From positions 1-47,660 of the forward strand of contig CANRJG010000015.1 of the NCBI GenBank assembly GCA_947630875.1: a DNA stretch of 47,660 nucleotides, written 5' to 3'. A program made the position numbers and the translations under genes. The notes beneath the pieces are model-generated. The model made no database searches and had not been told where the DNA came from. It saw nothing but the letters and a program-made list of their open reading frames with translations. This stretch comes from an uncultured Lachnospiraceae bacterium. GTDB taxonomy: Bacteria; Bacillota; Clostridia; Lachnospirales; Lachnospiraceae. Positions within the stretch are counted from its first letter, which is position 1; each line of letters begins with the position of its first letter. Positions 35,402-43,915 of the stretch are shown here, in pieces.

Positions 35402-36657
35402 TTACACAGGCACCCAGAGGGGTACAGGACTGGTTCGGCGAGGCCATGCACAAACGCCGCATCGTGGAAGAAACGGCAAGAACGCTGGCCAAAGCCTATC
35501 ATATGCAGGAAATTATCACGCCCATGTTTGAACACACGGTGCTGTTTCAGCGGGGCGTGGGCGAAACCACGGACGTGGTGCAGAAGGAAATGTATACATT
35601 TACGGACAAGGGCAACCGGAGCATTACGCTGAAGCCGGAAGGAACGGCGGGCACCATTCGGGCCTATCTGGAGCACAACATGTATGCGGAACCTGCGCCG
35701 AAGAAGCTGTTTTATGTGACCCAGGCTTTCCGCTATGAAAAACCCCAGAGCGGCAGACTGCGCCAGCATCATCAGTTCGGGGTGGAAATCGTGGGTTCCG
35801 AATCGCCGCTGGTGGAAGCGGAGCTGATGTCTTTTATTACCGAACTGTTAAAACGGCTGGGACTGAAAGGCGCGAAGCTGCATATTAACAGCATTGGCTG
35901 CGCCACATGCCGGAAGCAGTACAATGAAGCGCTGCTGGCCTTTTTGAACGACAAGAAAGACAGCCTCTGTCCTTTGTGCCGGGAGCGGATGCAAAAAAAT
36001 CCGCTGCGGGTCTTAGACTGCAAAAACCCGGAATGTAAGGAGATCGTCAAGGCGTCCCCCAGAACCGTGGATTATCTGGACGAGGCATGTCGGAATCACT
36101 TCGAATCCCTGCAAAAGATCCTCACCAGTCTGGGCATCGCCTATGAAGTGGATACGGATATTGTCCGGGGACTGGACTATTACACCAGAACCGTGTTCGA
36201 ATTTGTCAATCAGGACGGGTTCGCTCTCTGCGGCGGCGGCCGGTATGACAATCTGGTGAAGGAAATCGATGAAAAGCAGGATATCCCGGCAGCCGGGTTC
36301 GGCATGGGCATCGAGCGGATTCTGTCCTTTATGGAGGCGGAGCAGATCGCCTTTCCGCCGGAAGATCCGGTGGCCCTGTACGTGGGCGTGCTGGGGGAGG
36401 ACGCCATTGCCACGGCTTACGGCATCGTGCGGCGGCTCCGGGCAAAGGGCATCGTCTGCGAGACCGATTATATGGGCCGCAGCGTGAAGGCGCAGATGAA
36501 ATACGCAAATAAGATTGGCGCGAAAAAGACTGTTATCATCGGTTCGGAGGAACTGGAGAAAAATGAGGCCGATTTAAAGGATATGGGAAGCGGGGAAAGC
36601 ATCCGCGTCCGTCTGGATGAGATAGAAAATGCGATAGGGGGAGCAGGCAATGTTTGA
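35398..36657 (+). CDS. hisS: Histidyl-tRNA synthetase
   Basis: 419 residues, class II. Seen: APRGVQDW start, motif 2 ([23 protein letters not shown]), the histidine-A signature ([14 protein letters not shown]), motif 3 (GFGMGIERI), and the C-terminal anticodon-binding domain. Start overlaps hemZ (ATGA). It is followed, with an eight-base overlap, by aspS, the usual Firmicutes pair; no T-box is visible before either. Confidence 0.98.
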   Translation: MITQAPRGVQDWFGEAMHKRRIVEETARTLAKAYHMQEIITPMFEHTVLFQRGVGETTDVVQKEMYTFTDKGNRSITLKPEGTAGTIRAYLEHNMYAEPAPKKLFYVTQAFRYEKPQSGRLRQHHQFGVEIVGSESPLVEAELMSFITELLKRLGLKGAKLHINSIGCATCRKQYNEALLAFLNDKKDSLCPLCRERMQKNPLRVLDCKNPECKEIVKASPRTVDYLDEACRNHFESLQKILTSLGIAYEVDTDIVRGLDYYTRTVFEFVNQDGFALCGGGRYDNLVKEIDEKQDIPAAGFGMGIERILSFMEAEQIAFPPEDPVALYVGVLGEDAIATAYGIVRRLRAKGIVCETDYMGRSVKAQMKYANKIGAKKTVIIGSEELEKNEADLKDMGSGESIRVRLDEIENAIGGAGNV

Positions 36658-38437
36658 ATCAATGAAGGGCATGAAACGGACACACCGCTGTACGGAAGTC
36701 TTAAACTGCAAAATCGGTGAAAAGATCACCGTTATGGGCTGGGTACAGAAACGAAGAAACTTAGGCGCCATGATTTTTGTGGATCTGCGGGATATCAGCG
36801 GACTGCTGCAGATTTTGTTCGATGAAACCTATATCGGCAAGGAAGGCTTTGACAAGGCCTATACCCTGCGGAATGAATATGTGATCGCGGTGGAAGGCAC
36901 CATTGAAAAGAGAAAGGGCGCGGTGAACGAATCCCTGGCTACCGGCGAACTGGAGCTTTGCGCCACCTCCTTACGCATTCTGGCGGAGGCCCAGACCCCG
37001 CCGTTTCCCATTGAAGAAAACAGCCAGACCAACAACGATCTGCGGCTGAAATACCGGTATCTGGATCTGCGCCGGCCGGATCTGCAGCGCAACTTTATCA
37101 AACGCAGCGAAGTGGCTTCCATCATACGGAATTTCCTGATCGGAGAAAAATTCCTGGAAATCGAAACCCCGGTGTTGTGTAAATCCACACCGGAAGGGGC
37201 CAGAGATTATCTGGTGCCCAGCCGTGTGCATAAGGGCACCTTTTATGCGCTGCCCCAGTCGCCGCAGCTGTTCAAGCAGCTGCTGATGTGCGCGGGCTAT
37301 GACCGGTATTTTCAGATCGCCAAATGCTTCCGGGACGAGGATCTGCGGGCGGACCGGCAGCCGGAATTTACCCAGCTGGATCTGGAAATGTCTTTCGTGG
37401 ATGAAGACGACGTCATGGACGTGACCGAGCGGATGATCGCGGAGATTTTCAAAAAGATCCGGGGTGTGGACGTGCAGCTTCCGCTGCAGCGGATGACCTG
37501 GATCGAGGCTATGAACCGCTTTGGTTCGGATAAGCCGGATCTGCGCTTTGGCATGGAGCTGAAGGACATTTCCGATATTGTAAAAAACTGTGGATTTTCC
37601 GTATTTGCCAATGCGGTGGCTTCCGGCGGCAGCGTGCGGCTGATCAACGCCAAAGGACAGGCCGGTATGCCCAGAAAGAAAATCGACGCGCTGGGAGACT
37701 TCGCGAAGGATTACGGCGCAAAGGGACTGGCGTATCTGGCCATCACGGAAGACGGCGGATATAAATCCTCCTTTGCCAAATTTATGACGGAAGAGGAGCT
37801 TTCACAGATCGTAAGCGCCGCAGAAGGAGAGCCGGGAGATTTGCTGCTGTTTGCGGCGGACAAAAATAAAGTCGTCTGGGACGTACTGGGGGCGCTTCGG
37901 GTCCATCTGGGAGATCTGATGGGGCTTCGGGATCCGGATACCTTCCGTTTCCTGTGGATTACCGAGTTTCCGCTGCTGGAGTGGAGCGATGAGCAGGGCC
38001 GCTATACCGCCATGCACCATCCTTTCACCATGCCCATGGAAGAAGATATCGAAAAGCTGGATACGGATCCCGGCGCGGTACGGGCCAGAGCCTATGACAT
38101 CGTGCTCAACGGTACGGAACTGGGCGGCGGCAGCGTGCGTATCCATCAGAACGACATTCAGGAAAAGATGTTTGAAGTGCTGGGCTTTACGCCGGAAAAG
38201 GCCCAGGAACAGTTCGGCTTTCTGCTGACTGCCTTCAAATACGGGGTACCGCCCCACGCAGGACTGGCTTACGGCTTTGACCGCCTGATGATGCTGCTCT
38301 TAGGGCAGGAGAGCCTGCGCGATGTCATTGCGTTCCCCAAGGTGAAGGATGCCTCCTGCCTGATGACGGACGCCCCCGGCGAGGTGGACGCAAAACAGCT
38401 GGAAGAGCTGGGACTGGCCATTGCAGACACAGAATAA
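36650..38437 (+). CDS. aspS: Aspartyl-tRNA synthetase
   Basis: 595 residues, bacterial type: N-terminal OB-fold anticodon domain ([21 protein letters not shown]), motif 2 ([21 protein letters not shown]), a GAD insertion domain (about 300-410), and motif 3 ([13 protein letters not shown]). ATG 36650 has a weak GGGGGAG site; an alternative ATG lies at 36662. Discriminating versus non-discriminating specificity cannot be judged. Last gene of the rel operon; terminator follows. Confidence 0.98.
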   Translation: MFESMKGMKRTHRCTEVLNCKIGEKITVMGWVQKRRNLGAMIFVDLRDISGLLQILFDETYIGKEGFDKAYTLRNEYVIAVEGTIEKRKGAVNESLATGELELCATSLRILAEAQTPPFPIEENSQTNNDLRLKYRYLDLRRPDLQRNFIKRSEVASIIRNFLIGEKFLEIETPVLCKSTPEGARDYLVPSRVHKGTFYALPQSPQLFKQLLMCAGYDRYFQIAKCFRDEDLRADRQPEFTQLDLEMSFVDEDDVMDVTERMIAEIFKKIRGVDVQLPLQRMTWIEAMNRFGSDKPDLRFGMELKDISDIVKNCGFSVFANAVASGGSVRLINAKGQAGMPRKKIDALGDFAKDYGAKGLAYLAITEDGGYKSSFAKFMTEEELSQIVSAAEGEPGDLLLFAADKNKVVWDVLGALRVHLGDLMGLRDPDTFRFLWITEFPLLEWSDEQGRYTAMHHPFTMPMEEDIEKLDTDPGAVRARAYDIVLNGTELGGGSVRIHQNDIQEKMFEVLGFTPEKAQEQFGFLLTAFKYGVPPHAGLAYGFDRLMMLLLGQESLRDVIAFPKVKDASCLMTDAPGEVDAKQLEELGLAIADTE

Positions 38438-38464
38438 ATCCAATCCAATATAGAATGACCATCG

Positions 38465-38495
38465 GCCGCTCCTTACAACGGAGCGGCTGATTTTT
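38465..38495 (+). terminator. Terminator of the rel-aspS operon
   Basis: GCCGCTCC/GGAGCGGC 8-bp perfect stem with a seven-base loop, then TGATTTTT. Confidence 0.85.
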
Positions 38496-38529
38496 ATGGG
38501 AAAAGCATCTTAAAACCTGTGTGAATTGG

Positions 38530-38558
38530 TTGAATTTGCCTTTCGGATGAATTATAAT
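38530..38558 (+). promoter_or_regulatory. Promoter of the transaldolase-BKACE-GH127-like operon
   Basis: TTGAAT, 17 bases, perfect TATAAT. It is the only strong promoter seen between the aspS terminator and spoIIIAA, so it likely drives all five genes. Confidence 0.85.
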
Positions 38559-38570
38559 GAAAAATAGCAG

Positions 38571-38612
38571 GGTCCGGACTGTAAACCAAAAAACAGGCAC
38601 AGTCCCCGGACC
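38571..38612 (+). promoter_or_regulatory. Inverted repeat in the operon leader
   Basis: GGTCCGG-ACTGT pairs with ACAGT-CC-CCGGACC across a 16-base A-rich loop. It begins about 13 bases after the -10 box, so it spans the early transcript. It could be an operator for a dimeric regulator or an RNA hairpin. There is no T run after it, so it is not a terminator. Confidence 0.6.
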
Positions 38613-38654
38613 GTTTCAGAACTAAAAAAATTACTTTTCAGGAGGAATCAATGC

Positions 38655-39704
38655 ATGGATAAATCAAGCTATTTTCATCGTGTCAGCGCGCAGACAGCCA
38701 CCAGATTCTGGATTAACAACGTGACCAGAGAAGAGGCGGATATGGCCATAGAAGCCGGCGCCGTAGGCTGTACGCAGAACCCTTCTTATGTATGGAAGAT
38801 GCTTTCCCATGAAACCGAAAGCGCATATGCCACGGATATTTTAAAGGATATATTAAAAGAAACCAAAGACGCCAACGAGGCCCAGGCGGCGCTGCAGCGT
38901 ACCCTGGTGGGCAATGTGGCCAAACATTTCCTGACCATGTATGAAGAAACCCACGGCGCCTGGGGTTATGTCAGCATTCAGGGCAATCCCTTCATGGAAA
39001 CCACGGAAGATATTATCCGCTTTGCGGAATACAACCGGGAAGCCGGCCCGAATATCATGGCAAAGATCCCCGTAACGGAAGACGGACTGAAAGCCATCGA
39101 ATACTGCGCTTCCAAACGGATCCCCATCAACGCCACAGAGGTTATGGCTGTAAGACAGGCGCTGGACGTCTGCGAAGTCTATGAGAAAGCCACCAAAGGC
39201 ATGAAGGATCCCGCGCCTATTTATTTCTCCCACATTACGGGCATCTATGACGAGTATCTGCAGAATTACGTAAAGGAAAATCATGTGGATATCAGCCCGG
39301 ATACCCTGTGGCAGGCGGGCATTGCCGCGGCAAAGAAGGTATATCAGATCGTCAATGACAAGCGTTATCCGGTGGGCTTTATCGGCGGCGGCGCCAGAGG
39401 CCTGCATCATTTTACCGAGATGGTAGGCGCAAAGGCCTGCATCACCATTAACTGGAAGGGCGCCGCGGAGGACCTGCTGCAGCAGAATCCGCCGGTGGTA
39501 CAGCGTTTCTTTATGCCGGTTCCCACGGCGGTACTGGATGAGCTGTATGAAAAACTGCCGGATTTCCGACGCGGTTACGACGTACACGGCATTACGCCGC
39601 CGGAATACGAGCAGTTCGGTCCGGTGGTACTGTTCCGGTCCAGCTTCGAGGACGCATGGACGAAGGCAAACGCGTATATTAAAGAACAGATCGAGCAGCT
39701 GTAA
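38655..39704 (+). CDS. Transaldolase family protein
   Basis: 349 residues, (beta/alpha)8 class I aldolase of the transaldolase group. The canonical TTNPS signature appears as GCTQNPSYVWK (38-48). The Schiff-base lysine is Lys137 in NIMAKIPVT, followed by INATEVMAVRQA. The C-terminal part (GGGARGLHHFTEMVG, ITINWKGAAEDLL) is longer than in the small TalB/fructose-6-phosphate aldolase proteins and its function is not known to me. It should split or transfer a keto-sugar fragment, but the substrate is unknown. It begins after CAGGAGG and heads a five-gene operon with a racemase-like protein, a beta-keto acid cleavage enzyme and a GH127-like protein. Confidence 0.8.
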   Translation: MDKSSYFHRVSAQTATRFWINNVTREEADMAIEAGAVGCTQNPSYVWKMLSHETESAYATDILKDILKETKDANEAQAALQRTLVGNVAKHFLTMYEETHGAWGYVSIQGNPFMETTEDIIRFAEYNREAGPNIMAKIPVTEDGLKAIEYCASKRIPINATEVMAVRQALDVCEVYEKATKGMKDPAPIYFSHITGIYDEYLQNYVKENHVDISPDTLWQAGIAAAKKVYQIVNDKRYPVGFIGGGARGLHHFTEMVGAKACITINWKGAAEDLLQQNPPVVQRFFMPVPTAVLDELYEKLPDFRRGYDVHGITPPEYEQFGPVVLFRSSFEDAWTKANAYIKEQIEQL

Positions 39705-39722
39705 GTAAGGAAGGTGGAATAC

Positions 39723-40394
39723 ATGAAGCTTTGTACATTACATACAACCGATAAATTTATGGAAATGATGAGCGATCCCTTTACCAAGCCTTTTCTGGCG
39801 GACAACCCGGACATCGAGGGCATGGATATTGCGGACAGCTCTCTGATTGCGGAGACCCAGAAGGCAGGCTATGCCACTCCTTCCGTGGCCCGGAGAATGT
39901 ATAATTATATGATGTGCGCGGTGGACGCGGGAGCAGACGGCATCCTGGTGACCTGCACATCCGTGAATACGGTGACCAAAGCCATCCGGCCCCTGATTCC
40001 CATTCCGGTGGTGGGCATCGAAGAGCCGGTGGCAGAGCGGGCTGTGGAAATCGGCGGGAAGATCGGTATCTTATCTTCTCTGGCCACCAGCGCGAAACCG
40101 GTGGAAAATTCCATTCTGGAAGCCGCAGCAGCAGCCGGGAAAAAAGTGGAAACTTCCATCTGCGTGGCAGACGGCGCTTTTGAAGCGCTGATGAGCGGCG
40201 ACCGCCCCTTACATGACGAGAAGGTGCGGATTGCGCTGGATAAACTGGTGAAGGAAGTGGACGTAGTGGTATTTGCCCAGATGTCCATGGCGCTGGTGGA
40301 GCATCCGGACTATCCGATTGAGGTGCTGAAATTCGGCAGACGCAGCTATGACGCGATTAAGAAGAAAATGATTGCGCATAAAAATCAGAAGTAA
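39723..40394 (+). CDS. Asp/Glu racemase superfamily protein
   Basis: 223 residues with the family's two-domain pseudo-symmetric fold. The first catalytic cysteine is present (Cys78 in LVTCTSVNT), with VVGIEEP and GKIGILSS glycine turns. At the position of the second catalytic cysteine the sequence reads VVFAQMSMALVE, with Gln/Met/Ser and no Cys. A two-cysteine racemase mechanism is therefore unlikely; isomerase or lyase chemistry, as in maleate isomerase or arylmalonate-decarboxylase relatives, is possible. ATG 39723 follows AGGAAGG. It lies 18 bases after the transaldolase gene and 12 before the BKACE gene. Confidence 0.78.
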   Translation: MKLCTLHTTDKFMEMMSDPFTKPFLADNPDIEGMDIADSSLIAETQKAGYATPSVARRMYNYMMCAVDAGADGILVTCTSVNTVTKAIRPLIPIPVVGIEEPVAERAVEIGGKIGILSSLATSAKPVENSILEAAAAAGKKVETSICVADGAFEALMSGDRPLHDEKVRIALDKLVKEVDVVVFAQMSMALVEHPDYPIEVLKFGRRSYDAIKKKMIAHKNQK

Positions 40395-40406
40395 TGGGAG
40401 GAAATT

Positions 40407-41276
40407 ATGAGAAAGGTCATTATTTCAGTGGCGCCGGTTGGGCCGAAGACGCCGATCGTTCCGGAAGAAGTGGCCCAGGACGTGGTCAAATGTGTGGAAG
40501 AGGGCGCTGCCATCTGCCATCTGCACAGCAGAGATGAAAACGGAAAGCTGATCCCCGATACTTCCATGATGGTGGATACCTTTGAGCGGATCCGGGCGAA
40601 GACGGATGTGGTGGTACAGGCTTCCACCGGCGGCGTATCGGATATGAGCATTGAGGATCGCTGCAATCCGCTGAAATACTGGAGAGTGGAAAGCGCGTCC
40701 TTAAACGGGGGTACCATGAATTTCGGAGAGTCGATTTATGTCAACTCTTTTGAGGATATTCGCTACTGCGCAAAGGAGTGCTACGACAGAGACATTCTGC
40801 CGGAAATCGAAGTATTTGATATCGGCATGATCAACAATATCAAGCTGGTTTCGGAGGAGCAGATGTTCCATCATCCCATCTGGTACAATCTGGTCTTCGG
40901 ACACAAGGGCGGTATGCCAGCCACCATTGACGCGCTGATCGCTTTCAGTTCTTTTGTTCCGAAGGGACAGATCTGGGGCGTGACCCATTTCGGCCGTGTG
41001 GACTGGCGGTTCATCAGCGTGGCCATCGCTTTAGGCGCTTCCGTGGTTCGCGTGGGCTTTGAGGACAGCGACAGGCTGGATGCCCATACCAGCGCGCAGT
41101 ATAACTGGGAGCTGATCCGGCAGCTGGCTTCCATCATCCGGCTGTTCGGCCTGGAGACGGCGACCCCCGAGGAAGCAAGGAAAATCTTAAATTTGTCTCC
41201 CGTACAGCCTTTTGAAAAGGGCAGCAGCCGGAAACACAAATTTGACAATGTAGAAGAGGTAGATTTGTATGAATAA
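40407..41276 (+). CDS. BKACE (DUF849) beta-keto acid cleavage enzyme
   Basis: 289 residues, TIM-barrel zinc enzyme of the BKACE family, whose founding member Kce cleaves 3-keto-5-aminohexanoate with acetyl-CoA. Seen: VAPVGPKTP at the N-terminus, the zinc pair CHLHSRDENG (His38 and His40), VVQASTGG, and a C-terminal ASVVRVGFED carrying the conserved glutamate. The family uses many beta-keto acids, so the substrate is open; no lysine-fermentation genes are nearby. Its last eight bases overlap the GH127-like gene, implying tight coupling. Confidence 0.88.
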   Translation: MRKVIISVAPVGPKTPIVPEEVAQDVVKCVEEGAAICHLHSRDENGKLIPDTSMMVDTFERIRAKTDVVVQASTGGVSDMSIEDRCNPLKYWRVESASLNGGTMNFGESIYVNSFEDIRYCAKECYDRDILPEIEVFDIGMINNIKLVSEEQMFHHPIWYNLVFGHKGGMPATIDALIAFSSFVPKGQIWGVTHFGRVDWRFISVAIALGASVVRVGFEDSDRLDAHTSAQYNWELIRQLASIIRLFGLETATPEEARKILNLSPVQPFEKGSSRKHKFDNVEEVDLYE

Positions 41277-43038
41277 GCAGGTACAGATTCCTGATACCCT
41301 CAATCTGGCGGACCGCGCCCATATCGCTTTGAACGCCATGATCGGCGTGGCGGATGAGGATTACGAATATATTCCGTTCTTCATGGGATTTTTCCCGGCG
41401 AAGCCGGCATGGATGCAGCACGGCAACTGGGATTACGGTTCCAGCCACGGCCGGCTCATCGACGCCATGACGCTGGTGCGGGAAATGACCGGTACGGAGG
41501 AAGGCAGAGACATTGAGCAGCATTACAAAGAAAATTTCCTGACCTTTTTCCATAAGGACGATCTGAGTTACCGCAGAAATACCTTTACCCAGGATCTGAT
41601 CGATTTTTACGGCACCCGCTTTGAAGAAGGGGCTTCCATGATCGATCAGCGGGCGGTCATTCTGGGACTGGGTACCTGGTTCATCGATACCGGGGACGAG
41701 AAGATCAAGGCATATGCGGACCGACATGTGGCGGCGCTGAAGCGCATCGCCCGGAAGGAGCGGGATTCCTGGTATTATCCTGCCAGTGAATATACGGATC
41801 ACGGCTGGCCTTCCTTTGACGCGGTACATACCAGACTTTGTCCGGATCCCTGCGCCATGTGGGGCCGGCAGGTCAACCCTTTGATGCGCTGGCATGAGGC
41901 CACCGGCAACCGGGACGCTTTTGAGTTATCGGAAAATTTTGTGGCAAATATTATTTACCGCAGCGGCGCATTCCTGCCGGACGGCAGCTTTAACGCCGGA
42001 CTGGGATACCGCAACGGCCATTTCCATACGAGAATGGGAACCTTGGCTTCTATTGCCCGTTTTGCTTCCTTTACCCATGATGCGGATATCTTAAACTGGG
42101 TGAAGAAGTGTTATGACTGGGGACTGACCCAGTGCACCAGCTTCGGATGGACGCCGGGGGATCTGCATGATCAGGGCTATGAGCATGAAACCTGTACGCT
42201 GGTGGATGCCATCGGCACAGCCATCACCCTGGCAAAGAACGGTTATACCGAATACTGGGGCGTGGCGGAACGGTTCCTGCGCAACCATCTGACGGAGGCG
42301 CAGCTGCTGGATACTTCCTGGATCCAGCAGGGAGATTCCAAAGAAAATGACATTCCACACGAGCTGACCTATTATAAAGTGGCTGACCGGCTGCGGGGCG
42401 CGTTTGCAGGCTATTCCGCTCCCAATGATTTTGTTTACAGCGGCAACAAGGGCAGGGGACACATCATGGATGTGCAGACCTGTTGTGTGGCCAGCGGCGC
42501 AAGGGGCCTCTACAACGGCTGGAATAATATCGTGACCAAAGAGCGGAACCGGGTCAGCGTCAACATGCATTTTAACAAGGCGTCCAAATGGTGCGATGTT
42601 TACAGCTATCTGCCCCACGAAGGCAAGGTGGTGGTGATCGCGAAAGAAGAGATCGAAGAACTGCTGATTCGTGTGCCGGAGTATGTACCCCATACGACGG
42701 TGGAGGTGAAGCGCAGTTTTGCCACGGAAGAACAGACCCTGCGGGGCAAAGATCAGCTGTTTTCCGCCATCGTACTTCCCTGGGTCAGAAAGTGCTTTGT
42801 GAAGATCGAAAACGTCAGACCCGGCGAGCGGGTGGAGCTTTCCTTCCCCATCATCTTCCGGAAAACCACGGAAACCGCCGTAGACGATACTTTTGAAGTA
42901 GAGTGGGCCGGCGACACCGTGATCAATATCACCCCCGGCGGCACCTATTATCCGCTGTATAAGCGTAAAAAGCTGCTGGAGCACGCGCCGATGACGGCGC
43001 AGCCGCTGTACATGGGAAGCGGGAAGAATTATGACTGA
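41269..43038 (+). CDS. GH127-like (alpha/alpha)6-barrel protein
   Basis: 589 residues, cytoplasmic (no signal peptide). I recognise only distant similarity to beta-L-arabinofuranosidases of GH127/146. HETC (Glu307, Cys309) and TCC (Cys405, Cys406) correspond to the glutamate and three cysteines that hold zinc and the cysteine nucleophile in HypBA1 (Glu338, Cys340, Cys417, Cys418). The surrounding helices, such as LVDAIGTAITLAKN...YWGVAERFLRNHLTEAQLLD and a beta-rich C-terminus, also fit. The HypBA1 acid/base Glu322 has no obvious counterpart; an Asp in PGDLHDQGYEHETC may replace it. Substrate unknown. Overlaps BKACE and TatD genes by eight bases each. Confidence 0.65.
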   Translation: MNKQVQIPDTLNLADRAHIALNAMIGVADEDYEYIPFFMGFFPAKPAWMQHGNWDYGSSHGRLIDAMTLVREMTGTEEGRDIEQHYKENFLTFFHKDDLSYRRNTFTQDLIDFYGTRFEEGASMIDQRAVILGLGTWFIDTGDEKIKAYADRHVAALKRIARKERDSWYYPASEYTDHGWPSFDAVHTRLCPDPCAMWGRQVNPLMRWHEATGNRDAFELSENFVANIIYRSGAFLPDGSFNAGLGYRNGHFHTRMGTLASIARFASFTHDADILNWVKKCYDWGLTQCTSFGWTPGDLHDQGYEHETCTLVDAIGTAITLAKNGYTEYWGVAERFLRNHLTEAQLLDTSWIQQGDSKENDIPHELTYYKVADRLRGAFAGYSAPNDFVYSGNKGRGHIMDVQTCCVASGARGLYNGWNNIVTKERNRVSVNMHFNKASKWCDVYSYLPHEGKVVVIAKEEIEELLIRVPEYVPHTTVEVKRSFATEEQTLRGKDQLFSAIVLPWVRKCFVKIENVRPGERVELSFPIIFRKTTETAVDDTFEVEWAGDTVINITPGGTYYPLYKRKKLLEHAPMTAQPLYMGSGKNYD

Positions 43039-43807
43039 TGCGGTGATCTTTGATTCCCACGCGCATTATGACGACGCTTCCTTTGCAGCGGACAGAGACC
43101 AGCTGCTTGAGGGCTGCCTGCAGCAGAACGTGGGATATGTCGTCAACGTGGGATCGAATCTGCGCAGCCTGACCTGGGTGCCGTATCTGTGTGAAACTTA
43201 CGAACATGTGTACGGCGCTGTGGGGATCCATCCGGATGATACAAGGTTTCTGAATGAAGTGTATTTTCAGCGGATGCGCAGCCTTTGCCAAGGGGAAAAG
43301 ATCGTGGCCGTTGGGGAGATCGGGCTGGACTATTACTGGAACGCCTCTCCGAAGGAAGTGCAGAAGTACTGGTTTGCGCGGCAAATGGAACTGGCTGCAG
43401 AACAGCATCTGCCGGTGATCGTTCACAGCAGAGAAGCGGCGCAGGATACCTTTGATATGATCGCGGCGGCGGACCTGCCCTACCGGGGCGTGATTCACTG
43501 TTATTCCGGCAGCGCGGAAATGGCACTGGACTACGTAAACAAAGGTTTCTTAATCGGAATCGGCGGTGTGCTGACCTTCAAAAACGGCAGAAAGCTGAAG
43601 GAGGTTGCGGCGGCGGTTCCGCTGGAATCCATTCTGCTGGAAACGGACTGTCCGTATCTGGCGCCGGCGCCCTTTCGGGGAAAGCGCAATGCATCCGGGC
43701 TGATCCGCTATGTGGCGGAAGAACTGGCGCGGATCAAACAGTGCAGTTATGAAACTGTGCTGGAATGTACCTGTCGGAATGCGAAGCGGTTGTTTCGTAT
43801 TGCATAA
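43031..43807 (+). CDS. TatD family metal-dependent hydrolase
   Basis: 258 residues, amidohydrolase-fold nuclease/hydrolase. Seen: FDSHAHYDDASF (metal-binding His pair), GIHPDDT, VGEIGLDYYW, PVIVHSREAAQDT, HCYSGSAEMA, ETDCPYLAP and the final NAKRLFRI. TatD proteins are usually 3'-exonucleases near metS or ksgA; here the gene closes the BKACE operon with an eight-base overlap, so it is either a passenger or a hydrolase recruited to the pathway. Confidence 0.92.
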   Translation: MTDAVIFDSHAHYDDASFAADRDQLLEGCLQQNVGYVVNVGSNLRSLTWVPYLCETYEHVYGAVGIHPDDTRFLNEVYFQRMRSLCQGEKIVAVGEIGLDYYWNASPKEVQKYWFARQMELAAEQHLPVIVHSREAAQDTFDMIAAADLPYRGVIHCYSGSAEMALDYVNKGFLIGIGGVLTFKNGRKLKEVAAAVPLESILLETDCPYLAPAPFRGKRNASGLIRYVAEELARIKQCSYETVLECTCRNAKRLFRIA

Positions 43808-43838
43808 AATAAAATAAGCAGCTGCAGTTTGCAGAACG

Positions 43839-43868
43839 AAGGAGCATGAGATTTCATGCTCCTTTTTT
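43839..43868 (+). terminator. Terminator after the tatD-like gene
   Basis: AAGGAGCATGA/TCATGCTCCTT, 11-bp perfect stem with a four-base loop, then TTTT. Confidence 0.93.
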
Positions 43869-43897
43869 GCATATCGAAGACAGGCTGTTCATAGGAT
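43869..43897 (+). promoter_or_regulatory. Candidate sigma-E promoter of spoIIIA
   Basis: GCATATC, 14 bases, CATAGGAT. It compares well with the sigma-E pattern (ATATT-like -35, CATAnnnT-like -10, 13-15 base spacer). It lies 18 bases ahead of spoIIIAA, whose operon is sigma-E dependent in Bacillus. Confidence 0.6.
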
Positions 43898-43915
43898 TAA
43901 GCAAGAGGTAGAAGA

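Noticed and set aside
35380-36660. T-box leader for hisS or aspS
   Set aside because: The genes overlap upstream coding sequences, leaving no space for a leader.
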